From positions 1-11,075 of the forward strand of contig JBEPTZ010000139.1 of assembly GCA_041691815.1 (NCBI GenBank): 11,075 nt of DNA, in the 5' to 3' direction. The translations under genes and the position numbers were made by a program. This document shows, piece by piece, positions 1 to 7,016 of this stretch. Position 1 is the first letter of the stretch. Every line of letters starts with the position of its first letter. This stretch comes from 70-18 sp041691815 (lineage in GTDB: Bacteria > Pseudomonadota > Alphaproteobacteria > Acetobacterales > Acetobacteraceae). The notes beneath the pieces are model-generated. The model was not told where the DNA came from and ran no database searches. It was given only the letters and a program-made list of their open reading frames with translations.

Positions 1-133
1 TTTTAAAAACCCCCCCGGCCCGCGGGGGCGGGGCGCGGCGGCGGCCGCCTCGTCCTTCACCGCCGGGCCCCCCCCGCGGACGGTGAGCGACGGGGCAATT
101 CAGGCAACTGCTGCAGCCGATCTTGGACGCGGC

Positions 134-156
134 GGGCCGCCCCATTGAGGCGGCCC
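134..156 (-). terminator. stem-loop after the PEP-CTERM gene
   Basis: A perfect 8-bp inverted repeat (GGGCCGCC at 134-141, GGCGGCCC at 149-156) with a 7-nt loop lies 18 nt past the stop codon of the PEP-CTERM gene on the minus strand. It is GC-rich and well placed for a transcript end, but no run of T follows on the minus strand. It may therefore be a weak or factor-assisted terminator, or a 3'-end-protecting hairpin. The rest of 1-174 is G/C-run sequence in which I see no gene. Confidence 0.45.
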
Positions 157-174
157 ACGGTCGTCTGGCGTGGT

Positions 175-1050
175 TCAGGCCTCGTTGCGGCGGCGGCGGA
201 TCATCGCCAGCGAGAACAGGCCGACGCCGAGCAGGGCCATGGTGGCGGGCTCGGGGACCACCTGCGAGGCGCCGAAATAGCTGCCGTAGTTGTCCGGGAT
301 ATCGTTGCTGCCGGCCCAGTTGGTGTTTTCGAAACTGAGATCGAACGCATACAAACCGTTATAGGCCACCGTTGGGCTGGTGTTCTGGAACGTGCCGACG
401 ATGCTTCCGGTGACGGAAATCGGCTCGGCCTCGGTTGCGTACCAACCCGGCGTGGTCTCGGTCACGTCACCCGGCGCGAAAGTGGCGGTGAGCGACACGG
501 TGTAGGTCTGGAATATGCCGCGGGTGTCTGAACCCGGGCCGCCAATCTTGGGCGCCGCCCATAGCCGGTTGTAGATTGACGTGGGGTCGGTTGTCGTACC
601 GACGATTGACATCGTGAATGTGGTATAGCTGGTGTCGGTCCATCCGCCGGTGGCGCTGGTGACGTTATGGTTGGTCGTATTGTAGAGCTGGAAGAAACCG
701 GTGTCGGTATTGTTCGGGTTACCGGTACCGCTGTCGTTGTGCAGCGTACTCGCGTAATAGTTAGTCCCGACGCTGGTATAATTCTCGTTCCCGGCGCCGG
801 CCAAAGCTGTCGGCGCATTGCTGGTCGCGTAGATGGCGACATCGCGCCCGTCGTAGATCGTGCTGCCCGGGGTCGAGGTGTAGGACGGGATGATGGTCGG
901 GCTGCCGGCCGGCGGCGTCACCGTGCCGGTGTAACTGAAGCTCTGGTCGTTGGAGACCAGATACGCGGCATCCGCCGGCGTGGTGGACAATCCGACCAGC
1001 AGGCCGGCACAGGCTGAAAACAGGCAAAAGCCCGATACGCGCGAGATCAT
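175..1050 (-). CDS. PEP-CTERM sorting domain exported protein
   Basis: An exported protein of 291 aa. The N-terminus has a signal peptide with a hydrophobic stretch (about residues 5-22) and a likely cleavage site after PADA. The C-terminus (residues 265-291) has the full tripartite PEP-CTERM signal: VPEP, one transmembrane helix, then an Arg cluster RRRR. In known systems such proteins are cleaved and sorted by an exosortase, usually in bacteria that make extracellular polysaccharide; no exosortase is in this window. The middle is rich in Thr, Ser, Asn, Gly and Tyr, nearly free of charge and Lys, and matches no enzyme I recognise, so it is probably a structural surface or matrix protein. I chose ATG at 1050 rather than 1065 because AGAGGA lies about 7 nt before it, while the upstream ATG has no ribosome site. 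The gene is monocistronic, divergent from the ABC operon. Confidence 0.88.
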   Translation of the reverse strand: MISRVSGFCLFSACAGLLVGLSTTPADAAYLVSNDQSFSYTGTVTPPAGSPTIIPSYTSTPGSTIYDGRDVAIYATSNAPTALAGAGNENYTSVGTNYYASTLHNDSGTGNPNNTDTGFFQLYNTTNHNVTSATGGWTDTSYTTFTMSIVGTTTDPTSIYNRLWAAPKIGGPGSDTRGIFQTYTVSLTATFAPGDVTETTPGWYATEAEPISVTGSIVGTFQNTSPTVAYNGLYAFDLSFENTNWAGSNDIPDNYGSYFGASQVVPEPATMALLGVGLFSLAMIRRRRNEA

Positions 1051-1435
1051 AAGGCGTCCTCTCATTGTTCAAACACGGCCGGCGTTCACCCACCGGCACA
1101 CCCGCGTTGACGGGCGCACCTGGGATAGTTTCGTTAATTTTTAGTTATTCGCGCACGGTAATCATGCCGGGGTGACCAGCGTCAAGTAACAAAAATTATC
1201 AGGGTCACCCGTTACAACTGATACTGTTTGTCCAGCCCGTGGAGCCAGCAGAACAGTCAATAGAGCGGAATCTGTATTCATTTCGACCAAATAAGCTCAT
1301 CGCGAAAAATTGTGATCCCGCCGCCGCGAACCGCAGGCAATGGGGGCGCATGGGCGCCGGGAGGTCTGCGTTTCGGCGCTGTTCAGCATCCGGCAACATT
1401 GTATGATCGGGGAAACACCAGGGGGATTTCGCGCC
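1051..1435. promoter_or_regulatory. divergent intergenic region
   Basis: This 385-bp gene-free stretch separates two divergent genes, so it should hold both promoters. For the plus-strand operon, TATGAT at 1402-1407 is a fair -10 hexamer about 30 nt before the start codon, but no good -35 lies at the right distance. For the minus-strand PEP-CTERM gene, TTGACG (plus 1180-1185) is a possible -35 without a convincing -10. The middle (about 1130-1200) is clearly AT-richer than the flanks. Short open frames here look like chance. Promoter calls are tentative. Confidence 0.4.
1170..1210. promoter_or_regulatory. inverted repeat, possible operator
   Basis: GGGTGACC (1170-1177) and GGTCACCC (1203-1210) form a perfect 8-bp inverted repeat with a 25-nt AT-rich spacer. 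A second pair, GTAAC (1186-1190) and GTTAC (1211-1215), overlaps it, so two alternative pairings are possible. The arms bracket the TTGACG hexamer on the minus strand. Arm spacing of about three helical turns would suit a dimeric or looping regulator of the divergent genes. This is inference from position; no regulator gene is in the window. Confidence 0.35.
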
Positions 1436-2632
1436 ATGAGCATTCGCACCACGCGCCGCGCTACCTTGCTCGGGGGCCTGGCGCTGCCGTTCGCGGGCCG
1501 GCTGGCACAGGCCGCCGATGCGCCGATCCGGCTGGGGTCGCTGTCGCCGTTGACCGGGGCGGGCGGGAGCTATGGGCCGTCGATGGTCAAGGTGGTGCAT
1601 GCGGTGGCCGATGCGGTGAACGCCGCCGGCGGGGTGGCGGGGCGCAAGATCGAGATTATCGGCGCGGATACCGAGACCAACCCGGATTCGGCGGTGCGGG
1701 CGGCGCGCAAGCTGATCGACGTGGATAAGGTATGCGCGGTGATCGGCACCTGGGCCAGTGCGGTGACCACCGCGGTGGCGCCGCTATGCTGGGAGAACAA
1801 GGTGATGCTGTTCACCGTCTCCGGGGCGGACTCCATTACCCAGTTGCCGCATAAGGGGTTCATCATCCGCACCCAGCCGAACACCCATCTGCAGGGGCTG
1901 CGGGCCGGCGAGTTCATGGCGGCGCATGGCGCCAAGCGGGTGTTCACGCTGGCGGCGCAGACGCCGTTCGCGGTGGATGGCTATAAGGTGCTGGGCGAGG
2001 CGCTGGCGGCGCATGGCGCGGCGGCGGTGGGCCAGGTGATCTATGACCAGAGCAAGACCAGCTTCCGCTCCGAAGTGGACGAGGCGCTGAAGGCCAAGCC
2101 GGACTGGCTGTATCTGAACAGCTATCAGCCCGACCTGGCGGTGCTGCTGCGCGAGTTGTACCGGGCCGGCTACGAGGGCAAAAAATTCACCTATGGCTAT
2201 GCCGCCAACGCCAAGCTGCTGGCCAGCGTGCCGGCCAATGTGTCCGAGGGATTGGTGTCATTCCAGCCGTCGCCGGATGTGGACAGCCCGGCCTATGCGG
2301 CGGTGAAGGCGATCCTCGGGCATGAGCCGGACCCGTATTCGTGCCAGGTGTACGACCATGTGTCGCTGGCGGCGCTGGCTCTGGCGAAGGCGGGGGCCAC
2401 GGGCGTCGATGGGCAGGCGATCCATGACCATGTGCGCGATATCGGCGGGCCGGATGGTGAGACGGTCAACAGCGCGGTGGATGGGCTGAAGCTGCTGGCG
2501 GCCGGCAAGGCGGTGAATTACGAGGGCGCCTCCGGGCCGTGCGAATTCACCGCGAGCGGCGACATCAAGGGCTGCAAGTTCCGCTTCGACGTGATCGAGA
2601 AGGGCAAGCAGCGCATGCTCGAGATCTCTTGA
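1436..2632 (+). CDS. Liv/HAAT-type ABC substrate-binding protein
   Basis: Periplasmic binding protein of a branched-chain-amino-acid-type (HAAT) importer, 398 aa, of the Peripla_BP_6 fold. The N-terminus has a twin-arginine signal (TRRATLLGG, Arg7-Arg8) with likely cleavage after LAQA near residue 26. The mature protein opens with IRLGSLSPLTGAGGSYG, the family's usual first strand and ligand loop, followed by VNAAGGVAGRKIEII and VCAVIGTWASAVTTAVAPL, also typical. I chose ATG at 1436 over an in-frame ATG at 1340 because it begins the Tat signal and has a GGGGG ribosome site about 10 nt upstream. It is first in the operon; its TGA overlaps the TTG start of the permease gene. Family members bind amino acids, amides, urea or aromatic acids; the ligand cannot be assigned here. 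Confidence 0.9.
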   Translation: MSIRTTRRATLLGGLALPFAGRLAQAADAPIRLGSLSPLTGAGGSYGPSMVKVVHAVADAVNAAGGVAGRKIEIIGADTETNPDSAVRAARKLIDVDKVCAVIGTWASAVTTAVAPLCWENKVMLFTVSGADSITQLPHKGFIIRTQPNTHLQGLRAGEFMAAHGAKRVFTLAAQTPFAVDGYKVLGEALAAHGAAAVGQVIYDQSKTSFRSEVDEALKAKPDWLYLNSYQPDLAVLLRELYRAGYEGKKFTYGYAANAKLLASVPANVSEGLVSFQPSPDVDSPAYAAVKAILGHEPDPYSCQVYDHVSLAALALAKAGATGVDGQAIHDHVRDIGGPDGETVNSAVDGLKLLAAGKAVNYEGASGPCEFTASGDIKGCKFRFDVIEKGKQRMLEIS

Positions 2633-3495
2633 TCACCGAGCTGGCGCAACTGCTGATCAACGGGGTGCTGGCCGGCACCCAGTTGGCGGTGCCGGCGATC
2701 GGCTTCACGACGATCTATGCGGTGCTGCGGTATCTGAATTTCGCGGTGGCGAGCCATGCGACGATCGGCGCCTATGCCGGGTTCGTCGCCAATGTGTGGT
2801 GGGGCTGGCCGGCGCCGCTGGCGCTGCTGGCGGCGTTTGTGGTGGCGGGCGCGTTCGGGCTGCTGACCGATGAGTTGGCACTGCGGCGGCTGCGGCCGGC
2901 GGGGCCGCTGACGGTGGCGATCGCCTCGGTGGCGCTGACCATCGTGCTGGAGAACATGGTGCGGTTTGCGTTCGGCAATGATCTGCGCGGCTACGACCTG
3001 CCAGTGCTGCGGGACTGGCATTTCGGCGGCCTGCGGGTGGGGCCGCAGCAACTGGAGAACGCGGCGGCGGCGCTGCTGGCGATGGCGGTGCTGTTCCTGT
3101 TTCTCGCGTTTACCCGCACCGGCAAGATGATGCGTGCGGTGGCCGATAACCCGATGCTGGCGGGGCTGAAGGGGATCAATGCCGAGGTGGTGGCCAGGCT
3201 GGCGAGTTTCGTCGGCATGGGGCTGGCGGGGTTCGGGGGGATGCTGATCGGGCTGGATACCTCGATCGACCCACTGACCGGGTTCCGGGTGCTGCTGTCG
3301 GTGTTCGCCGCCGCGGTGGTGGGCGGGCTGGGGAGTATTCCGGGGGCGGTGATCGGGGCGTTCGTGATCGGAATCGGCGAGGAGATGTCGGTGGTGATCC
3401 TGGACCCGACCTACCGGACGGCGGTGGGGTTTTTGGCGATTTTGTTGGTGCTTAGCTTCCGGCCGCGCGGCATCCTCGGGGAGCGGGCTTATTGA
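2629..3495 (+). CDS. LivH-like ABC transporter permease
   Basis: Inner-membrane permease of the LivH family, 288 aa, close to the usual 290-300. It has about eight hydrophobic segments. Family landmarks are ATIYAVLRYLNFA-like sequence near residue 25 (here TTIYAVLRYLNFAVASH), TGKMMRAVADNP (cytoplasmic loop contacting the ATPase), and the closing GGLGSIPGAVIGAFVIG. The start is TTG at 2629, overlapping the TGA of the binding-protein gene (TTGA). The next in-frame ATG upstream (2539) would read backwards into the binding-protein gene, and no ATG lies in a sensible place downstream. The TTG start with poor ribosome site suggests translation coupled to the upstream gene. The next gene begins only after 151 bp of repeat DNA. 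Confidence 0.88.
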   Translation: MITELAQLLINGVLAGTQLAVPAIGFTTIYAVLRYLNFAVASHATIGAYAGFVANVWWGWPAPLALLAAFVVAGAFGLLTDELALRRLRPAGPLTVAIASVALTIVLENMVRFAFGNDLRGYDLPVLRDWHFGGLRVGPQQLENAAAALLAMAVLFLFLAFTRTGKMMRAVADNPMLAGLKGINAEVVARLASFVGMGLAGFGGMLIGLDTSIDPLTGFRVLLSVFAAAVVGGLGSIPGAVIGAFVIGIGEEMSVVILDPTYRTAVGFLAILLVLSFRPRGILGERAY

Positions 3496-3640
3496 AGGAA
3501 GAATCTTCTTTTTGTGAACAAAAAGAAGCAAAAAAACTTTCTATCCATTGAAGTGTACGAAGTCCCCACTGGGTACATGTTGCAAGGCGGATAAAAGTTT
3601 TTTGGTTCTTTTTATCAAAAAAGAACTGCTTGCTTAAGGT
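3496..3640. repeat. double-hairpin repeat, copy 1
   Basis: AT-rich insertion between livH and livM genes, starting right after the livH stop. Left hairpin: CTTCTTTTTG (3505-3514), loop TGAA, CAAAAAGAAG (3519-3528), 10 bp perfect. Right hairpin: GTTCTTTTT (3605-3613), loop ATCA, AAAAAGAAC (3618-3626), 9 bp. Between them AAAAAACTTT (3531-3540) pairs with AAAGTTTTTT (3594-3603), and ATCC (3543-3546) with GGAT (3589-3592), enclosing a 42-nt centre (3547-3588) that differs from copy 2 and contains TGTAC/GTACA. The whole unit is thus a near-palindrome whose two ends resemble each other inverted. The trailing TTAAGG supplies the ribosome site for livM. No obvious target duplication is visible. It codes for no transposase and could be a MITE-like or REP-like element. 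Confidence 0.85.
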
Positions 3641-3646
3641 AACCTG

Positions 3647-4555
3647 ATGGAAAACTACCTGCTCGCGATGTCGGTGTTTGCCGGGTTCTATGCGCTGATG
3701 GCGCTGGGGCTGAATGTGGTGTTCGGGCTGGGCGGGCTGATCAATCTCGGGCTGGCCGGGTTCTATGCGATCGGCGGGTATGTGTCGGCGTTGCTGGTGT
3801 TGAAGGCGGGCTGGCCGATGTTGGCGGGGTGGGCGGCGGCGAGCCTGGCCTGTGCGGCAGCCGGGGTGGTGCTGGCGCTGATTACCGCGCGGCTGAAGGG
3901 GGATTACCTGGCGATTGTGACCTTGGGGTTTGCCGAGGTGATCCGGTTGATTGCCAGCAATGAGATCTGGCTGACCAATGGGACGGACGGGATTTCCAAT
4001 ATTCCGGGGCCGGGGCGCGGGGTTTTGACGCCGTTGCAGTTCAATCTGCTGTATGCGGCGATCGTGTGGGGGGCGGTGCTGGTGGTGGCGCTGCTGCTGG
4101 GGCGGCTGTCGGCGTCGCCGTTCGGGCGGGTGCTGCGGGCGATCCGCGAGGACGAGATGATCGCGGCGGTGGCGGGCAAGCCGGTGTTGCGGTTCAAGGT
4201 GCAGGCGTTCGCGGTGGGCTCGGCGGTGATGGGGCTGGCGGGGGCGTTGTATGCGCATTTCAACGCCTATGTGGCGCCGGATGCGTTCCAGGCGCTGGTG
4301 ACGATCTATGTGGTGCTGGCGCTGATCGCCGGCGGCACCGGGCGGATGGCGGGGGCGGTGCTGGGCTCGGTGCTGGTAGTGTTTCTGACCGAGGGGACGC
4401 GGTTTGCCGGCGGCTGGGTGCCAGGGCTGAGTCCGGTGCAGGTGGCGGCGCTGCGGGAGGCCAGTATCGGCATCGCGCTGATCCTGGTGTTGTATGTGCG
4501 GCCGCAGGGCATTCTGCCCGAGCGCACGCGTGTGATGAGTCTGGAGGTACGATGA
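3647..4555 (+). CDS. LivM-like ABC transporter permease
   Basis: Second inner-membrane permease of the HAAT importer, 302 aa. Landmarks of the LivM family: ALMALGLNVVFGLGGLINLG near residue 17, the gating region KGDYLAIVTLGFAEVIRL near residue 85, SPFGRVLRAIREDEMIA near residue 155 (the ATPase-coupling loop), and GGTGRMAGAVLGS near residue 225. It should pair with the LivH-like protein and two Liv-type ATPases, which are absent from the window. ATG at 3647 is preceded by TAAGG about 8 nt upstream, derived from the repeat edge. The stop overlaps the next start as ATGA (4552-4555), so the GAF gene is translationally coupled to the transporter. Confidence 0.9.
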   Translation: MENYLLAMSVFAGFYALMALGLNVVFGLGGLINLGLAGFYAIGGYVSALLVLKAGWPMLAGWAAASLACAAAGVVLALITARLKGDYLAIVTLGFAEVIRLIASNEIWLTNGTDGISNIPGPGRGVLTPLQFNLLYAAIVWGAVLVVALLLGRLSASPFGRVLRAIREDEMIAAVAGKPVLRFKVQAFAVGSAVMGLAGALYAHFNAYVAPDAFQALVTIYVVLALIAGGTGRMAGAVLGSVLVVFLTEGTRFAGGWVPGLSPVQVAALREASIGIALILVLYVRPQGILPERTRVMSLEVR

Positions 4556-5049
4556 GCATGGCCGATTCTTCCGACCATTTTGCCGCGGTGCTGGCGGCGC
4601 ATCGCGAGGGCGATCAGCCGGGGGCGACGTTCAGGGCGGTGGATGCGGCGCTGGCGGCGACGGTGGGGCACAAGCTGTTCACCATCCTGATCCATCATCC
4701 GGGGCTGAAGCAGAGCGAGCGGTATTATTCCAACCAGCCGGACAGCTATCCGGTGGGCGGGCGCAAGCCGGTGACCGATACCGCGTGGATGGAGCGGGTG
4801 ATCGTGCAGGGCCAGCCGTATATCGGGCGGACGCGCCACGACATCGAGGAGGTGTTTTTCGATTACGAGCTGATCTGGTCGCTGGGCTGCGAGAGCGTGC
4901 TGAACATGCCGGTGCGCTGGCAGGGGCAGACGGTGGGGACGCTGAACCTGCTGCATCAGGCGGGCTGGTACGACGAGTCGCAGGTGGCGCTGGTACGGCT
5001 GTTCGCGCATCTGGCGCTGCCGGGCATGTTGATGATCTCGCGGAGGTAG
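4552..5049 (+). CDS. small GAF-domain protein
   Basis: A 165-aa (or 163-aa) soluble protein consisting essentially of one GAF domain. The visible core includes VGHKLFTILIHHP (first strands), SLGCESVLNMPV, and WQGQTVGTLNLLHQAGWYDESQVALVRLFAHLA, the usual GAF end. No output domain (histidine kinase, cyclase, HTH) is attached. It may bind a small molecule, perhaps the imported compound or a product, or serve as an accessory protein to the adjacent hydrolase; this is inference from context only. Two ATGs compete: 4552, overlapping the livM stop, and 4558. GGAGG at 4543-4547 is 4 nt from the first and 10 nt from the second, so the start is uncertain by two residues. The stop abuts the next gene. 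Confidence 0.8.
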   Translation: MSMADSSDHFAAVLAAHREGDQPGATFRAVDAALAATVGHKLFTILIHHPGLKQSERYYSNQPDSYPVGGRKPVTDTAWMERVIVQGQPYIGRTRHDIEEVFFDYELIWSLGCESVLNMPVRWQGQTVGTLNLLHQAGWYDESQVALVRLFAHLALPGMLMISRR

Positions 5050-5052
5050 GTG

Positions 5053-6240
5053 ATGGCAATTCTCGGCAATGCGGTGCGGGTGCATCGGCATCAGCAGATG
5101 CGGGATCTGATGGATCGCGAGGGGCTGGACGCGCTGGCGTTCACCGGCGCGGATTTCTTCCAGTTCGCGACCAATTTCAGCACCGATGTGCAGCCGTGGG
5201 AGCGGCCGATCGTGTGCGTGGTGCCGCGCGACGGCGAGCCGTTCGTGGTGCTGAACGAGTTGTCGACACATCACTGGCGGTATGGCCAGGAGGACCAGGC
5301 GCTGTGGGTGGCGGATGCGTCGTTCTATGCCGAGCATCCGCGCACCGGGGCGCGACTGCCGCTGGCCGGGCAGTGGGCGGAGCTGGTGGCCGAGAAGCTG
5401 AAAGCCGCCGGCCTGGCGCGGGCGCGGATCGGCGCCGATGGCGGCGGCAAGCTGGCGAAGGCGGTGGCGCTGCTGCCGAAGGCGTCGCTGGAGGTGATGG
5501 TCGATGAGATGCGGGCGCTGCGCTGGGTGAAGCATCCGGAGGAGATCGCGTTGATGCGCGAGATCGCCGGGCTGTCAGACTGGGTGCAGGACCGTTATCG
5601 CGAGAATATCCGGCCCGGACGGATGGTGCAGGAACTCGACATGGCGATGGCGACGCTGATGGCCGAGGAAGGCGGGCGGCGGTTTGCCGGCCAGCATCTG
5701 GAGATTCTGCGCTGCTGGACGCTGTCGGGGCCGGCCTCGGCGGCGCCGCATGGCGATGGCAAGCAGGCCGGGGCGCGGATCGAGAGCGGGCACGGGCTGG
5801 TCAATATCGTGATCCCGCGGGTGAACGGGCTGGTGGTGGAGAACGAGCGGACCTGGTTCTGCGGCAAGCCGGATGCGCGGCAGGTGGCGCTGTTCCAGGC
5901 GGCGACGGCGGCCAATGAGGCGGCGGCCGCGGCGGCGGTGACCGGGGCGCCGGTGACCGGGATCGACGCGGCGGCGCAGGCGGTGATCGAGCGGGCGGGG
6001 TTTTCCGAGCATATCATGCACCGCACCGGGCATGGCATCGGGGTGCTCGGGCATGAGTTTCCCGAGGACATGGCGTTCAACATGCGGCCGTTGCGCGAGC
6101 GCGAGGTGTATTCGGCCGAACCGGGGCTGTACGTGTTCGGACTGGGCGGGTTCCGCCATGACGACACCGTGGTGGTGGGGGCGGTGCCGGAGGTGCTGAC
6201 CAGGGCGCCGAAGGACCTCAGGAGCCAGACAATCCTATGA
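5053..6240 (+). CDS. M24-family (creatinase/aminopeptidase P fold) hydrolase
   Basis: A 395-aa cytoplasmic protein with an N-terminal creatinase-type domain (about 1-155) and a C-terminal pita-bread M24 domain (about 165-385). M24 landmarks seen: SGPASAAPH (His233, at the position of creatinase's catalytic His), HRTGHGIGVLGHE (His327, His334), YSAEPG (Glu356). The metal ligands are altered: the first Asp position is Ile252 (or Asn251), the second is Glu263 in ENERT, and the final Glu is Asp370 in FRHDD. This resembles the non-peptidase branch (creatinase, ectoine-hydrolase-like) more than Xaa-Pro aminopeptidase. It probably hydrolyses a C-N bond in the compound imported by this operon. ATG at 5053 is preferred over GTG at 5050 because GGAGG lies 6 nt before it. 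It overlaps the next gene as ATGA. Confidence 0.85.
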   Translation: MAILGNAVRVHRHQQMRDLMDREGLDALAFTGADFFQFATNFSTDVQPWERPIVCVVPRDGEPFVVLNELSTHHWRYGQEDQALWVADASFYAEHPRTGARLPLAGQWAELVAEKLKAAGLARARIGADGGGKLAKAVALLPKASLEVMVDEMRALRWVKHPEEIALMREIAGLSDWVQDRYRENIRPGRMVQELDMAMATLMAEEGGRRFAGQHLEILRCWTLSGPASAAPHGDGKQAGARIESGHGLVNIVIPRVNGLVVENERTWFCGKPDARQVALFQAATAANEAAAAAAVTGAPVTGIDAAAQAVIERAGFSEHIMHRTGHGIGVLGHEFPEDMAFNMRPLREREVYSAEPGLYVFGLGGFRHDDTVVVGAVPEVLTRAPKDLRSQTIL

Positions 6241-6998
6241 GCGAGCATGTGCGCAGCAGCCTCGAGGGCGGGGTGCTGGAGCTTCGGATGGACCGGCCGG
6301 AGAAGCGCAATGCGCTGACCAGGCCGATGTACACCGCGCTGGCCGAGGCGCTGGAGGCGGCGGCCGGGGACGCGGCGGTGCGGGCGGTGCTGCTGTGCGG
6401 CAGCGGCGACGGGTTCTGCGCCGGCAATGATCTGGCGGATTTCATCTCCGGGGCGCCGCCGCTGGGGGAGGATTCGCCGTCGCGGCGGTTCCTGCGGGCG
6501 ATCTCCAGCCAGCCGAAGCCGATCGTGGCGGCGGTGCAGGGCAATGCCGTGGGCATCGGCACCACCATGCTGCTGCATTGCGACCTGGTGGTGCTGGCGG
6601 AAGGCGCCAAGTTATTGCTGCCGTTCGTGAAGCTGGGGCTGGTGCCGGAGGCGGCGAGTTCGCTGCTGTTGCCGCGGCTGGTCGGGCATCAGCGCGCCGC
6701 CGAGATGATGCTGCTCGGCGAGCCGCTGGACGCGGCGACGGCGCGCGAGGTCGGCCTGGCCAACCGGGTGGTGGCGCCAGCGGCGCTGATGGAGACCGCG
6801 CGTGGGCTGGCGCTGAAGCTGGCGGCGCAGGCGCCGACCGCGCTGCGGCTGACCAAGGCGCTGCTGAAGGGCGGGGCGGGCGAGGTGGCGGCGCGGATGG
6901 ACGAGGAAGCGCGGCTGTTCACCGCGCAACTGCAATCTGATGAACTGAAAGAGGCGGTGGCGGCGTTCTTCGAAAAACGGGCGCCGAATTTCGGCTAG
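6237..6998 (+). CDS. crotonase-fold enoyl-CoA isomerase/hydratase
   Basis: A 253-aa crotonase-superfamily enzyme acting on acyl-CoA. It shows the CoA-binding start MDRPEKRNALT, the oxyanion-hole segments GFCAGNDL (residue 59) and GNAVGIGTTMLLHCD (residue 102), and FVKLGLVPEAASSLLLPRLVG (residue 130). The two Glu residues of true enoyl-CoA hydratases are missing (Thr110 and about Val131), while Glu138 in PEAAS matches the single catalytic Glu of delta3,delta2-enoyl-CoA isomerases (ECI/PECI type). I therefore favour isomerase over hydratase; names in databases may say enoyl-CoA hydratase. The start overlaps the M24 gene stop (ATGA); AGGAG at 6220-6224 is 12 nt upstream. It ends the operon, 18 nt from a convergent gene, with no terminator visible. 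Confidence 0.87.
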   Translation: MSEHVRSSLEGGVLELRMDRPEKRNALTRPMYTALAEALEAAAGDAAVRAVLLCGSGDGFCAGNDLADFISGAPPLGEDSPSRRFLRAISSQPKPIVAAVQGNAVGIGTTMLLHCDLVVLAEGAKLLLPFVKLGLVPEAASSLLLPRLVGHQRAAEMMLLGEPLDAATAREVGLANRVVAPAALMETARGLALKLAAQAPTALRLTKALLKGGAGEVAARMDEEARLFTAQLQSDELKEAVAAFFEKRAPNFG

Positions 6999-7016
6999 CG
7001 AGCTTGGCCCCCTGCC

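Noticed and set aside
1312..1728. 138-aa plus-strand open frame overlapping the start of the binding protein
   Set aside because: Out of frame with the Tat-signal binding protein and rich in Arg and Gly; a shadow frame.
2518..3531. 337-aa open frame antisense to livH
   Set aside because: Composition is dominated by His, Gln, Arg and Pro, as expected from the reverse of a GC-rich membrane-protein gene; the sense frame is a clear LivH permease.
3496..3640. Insertion sequence or CRISPR-like array
   Set aside because: No transposase frame and only one unit per site; the repeats are inverted hairpin arms, not regularly spaced direct repeats.
4306..5535. 409-aa antisense open frame over livM, GAF and M24 genes
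   Set aside because: Same Arg/His/Pro-rich shadow composition, spanning three well-supported genes on the other strand.
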